Shown piece after piece: positions 63,183-64,000 of a stretch of 64,000 nt of DNA. Numbering within the stretch: the first letter of the stretch is position 1; each line of letters opens with the position of its first letter. The DNA comes from Nostoc sp. TCL240-02 (GTDB taxonomy: Bacteria; Cyanobacteriota; Cyanobacteriia; Cyanobacteriales; Nostocaceae), in the NCBI RefSeq assembly GCF_013343235.1, contig NZ_CP040094.1, positions 7,497,001 to 7,561,000 on the forward strand, given 5' to 3'. The translations under genes and the position numbers were made by a program. The notes beneath the pieces are model-generated. The model was not told where the DNA came from. It saw only the letters and a list, made by a program, of their open reading frames with translations, and did not search any database.

Positions 63183-64000
63183 CTAACTGTTGATTTGCAG
63201 CAGGCGATCGCAGAAAAAGGGACGAAATAACTCGCAGGCGAGACTTGCCTTCAGCTCGTGCAGATGCACTAACCCCATTTTGTGCAACTGGGAGCCTTGC
63301 ACAGCCTCACAATCTACAGGGCTTGACTGTCTGACGATTTCTATAAACGATGGCAATAAATCGGGATAACGTTGCAGGTTCCACCATTGCTGTTCTAGGT
63401 GGTCTGCATAGATGGCGGCAGCGATCGCAGAATTTTCTAAGAGTTCTTCTAGGGTTATTGTCTGCTGCTGTAGATAATAAAATGCTAACTGCAACCGATA
63501 AGGATGTCCCCCCAACAGAGCGATCAGGCGCTGGGTTTGTGACGAGCTTATCTCCTGTTCGCACCTATATGCTAGATCCTGCACTTGAGCAGGAGTAAAC
63601 TCAGGTAACTCAATAACCAGCCCAGTATTCAAGAGAGAGGGATCGATGGAGGGAGGCATCAGAATTTCAGTAGAATCAACCGTCACCAATCGCAGCTTGT
63701 GCCAAGGATTAATGTCTGCATCGGCTTCTTTGCCTTGCTCAGACCATGTTCGTAAAAGTAGGAGAAATTCACGAGCAACATCGGGGTAGACAAAAAGCTG
63801 GTTGAGTTCATTGATCGCAATGACTAGGGGGCGATTCTCTCCTGAAGAGACTCCGCGATCGAGGTTGGGTAAGATTACATCCTGGAAATAATCAGTGGCA
63901 TTTGATTTGCTGCCCAAAGAGTTATGCCAAAAACTAGCAATTTCATTTGGCAAGTCTAACTGCTTACTGACTCTGGCACAGAACCATTTTAAGAAGCGTT
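63183..64000 (-). CDS. AAA-like ATPase domain protein, 5' end cut off by the window
   Basis: The reading frame is open to the window edge, so the start lies beyond 64000. The visible part reads LKWFCARVSKQLDLPNEIAS, then VIAINELNQLF, the Walker B-like site, and continues to QDLAYRCEQEIS and the winged-helix-like HPYRLQLAFYYLQ. This is the C-terminal part of an AAA_35-like domain; many cyanobacterial relatives carry CHASE2, kinase or protease modules at the N-terminus, which cannot be seen here. It ends at a normal stop (63183). Confidence 0.75.
   Translation of the reverse strand, partial: RFLKWFCARVSKQLDLPNEIASFWHNSLGSKSNATDYFQDVILPNLDRGVSSGENRPLVIAINELNQLFVYPDVAREFLLLLRTWSEQGKEADADINPWHKLRLVTVDSTEILMPPSIDPSLLNTGLVIELPEFTPAQVQDLAYRCEQEISSSQTQRLIALLGGHPYRLQLAFYYLQQQTITLEELLENSAIAAAIYADHLEQQWWNLQRYPDLLPSFIEIVRQSSPVDCEAVQGSQLHKMGLVHLHELKASLACELFRPFFCDRLLQINS

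Overview
The window comes from a filamentous, Nostoc-like cyanobacterium. The evidence is a psbD gene (photosystem II D2), a UPF0367 protein, an SLH/OprB-type porin, many GCGATCGC (HIP1) octamers, short tandem intergenic repeats of the CATTGGT/GGGAAT kind, and several low-complexity dispersed repeats typical of large Nostocales genomes. Taxonomy below the order is inference. REGION 1 (1-14.7 kb, + strand) is a surface-polysaccharide cluster. It holds a cut-off sugar-nucleotide oxoisomerase (FdtA/QdtA-like), a 1,540-residue four-domain glycosyltransferase, a methyltransferase, an asparagine synthetase, two GT2 and one GT4 glycosyltransferases, and the dTDP-rhamnose genes rfbA, rfbC and rfbD; no rfbB is seen. 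REGION 2 (14.8-24.7 kb) has comB, a BlaI/M56-peptidase regulator pair, a two-gene operon of membrane-anchored AAA/STAND-like ATPases (the second frameshifted inside a Gly/Val/Ala repeat), a broken IS5-family element inserted in an aminotransferase remnant, tRNA-Asn, a YacP-like NYN protein, an ABC ATPase and a UPF0367 protein. REGION 3 (25-36.6 kb) is mostly housekeeping: stand-alone psbD, an unassigned structured RNA with a 23-codon ORF and perfect Shine-Dalgarno sequence, a pterin dehydratase, an outer-membrane porin, an AMIN/beta-lactamase-like protein, transketolase, fabF, acpP and an HdrB-like protein. REGION 4 (36.9-47 kb) is the most unusual part. A Rieske/P450 pair (the P450 split by an IS4-family element with a clear target duplication) is divergent from a TetR regulator, with two palindromic operator-like sites between them. 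A Uma2 protein follows, then a 1,549-residue nuclease-helicase resembling a fused Hachiman HamA-HamB. The whole module lies between imperfect direct repeats of about 95 bp that fuse the helicase 3' end to the P450 3' end, as expected for an integrated circle or a tandem duplication. REGION 5 (47-64 kb) has an orphan ribbon-helix-helix antitoxin-like gene, a 7TM-HD phosphohydrolase, a Uma2 fragment, aspartate kinase with an in-frame repeat insertion, an unassigned gene, a degenerate kinase-TPR membrane protein, CorA, a malonyl-CoA-synthetase-like ligase, an alpha/beta hydrolase, a CBM20-SGNH-DUF1796 fusion with a duplicated tail and a 21-bp minisatellite, and a partial AAA-like ATPase at the right edge. 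All functions are read from sequence motifs by eye; no database search was run.
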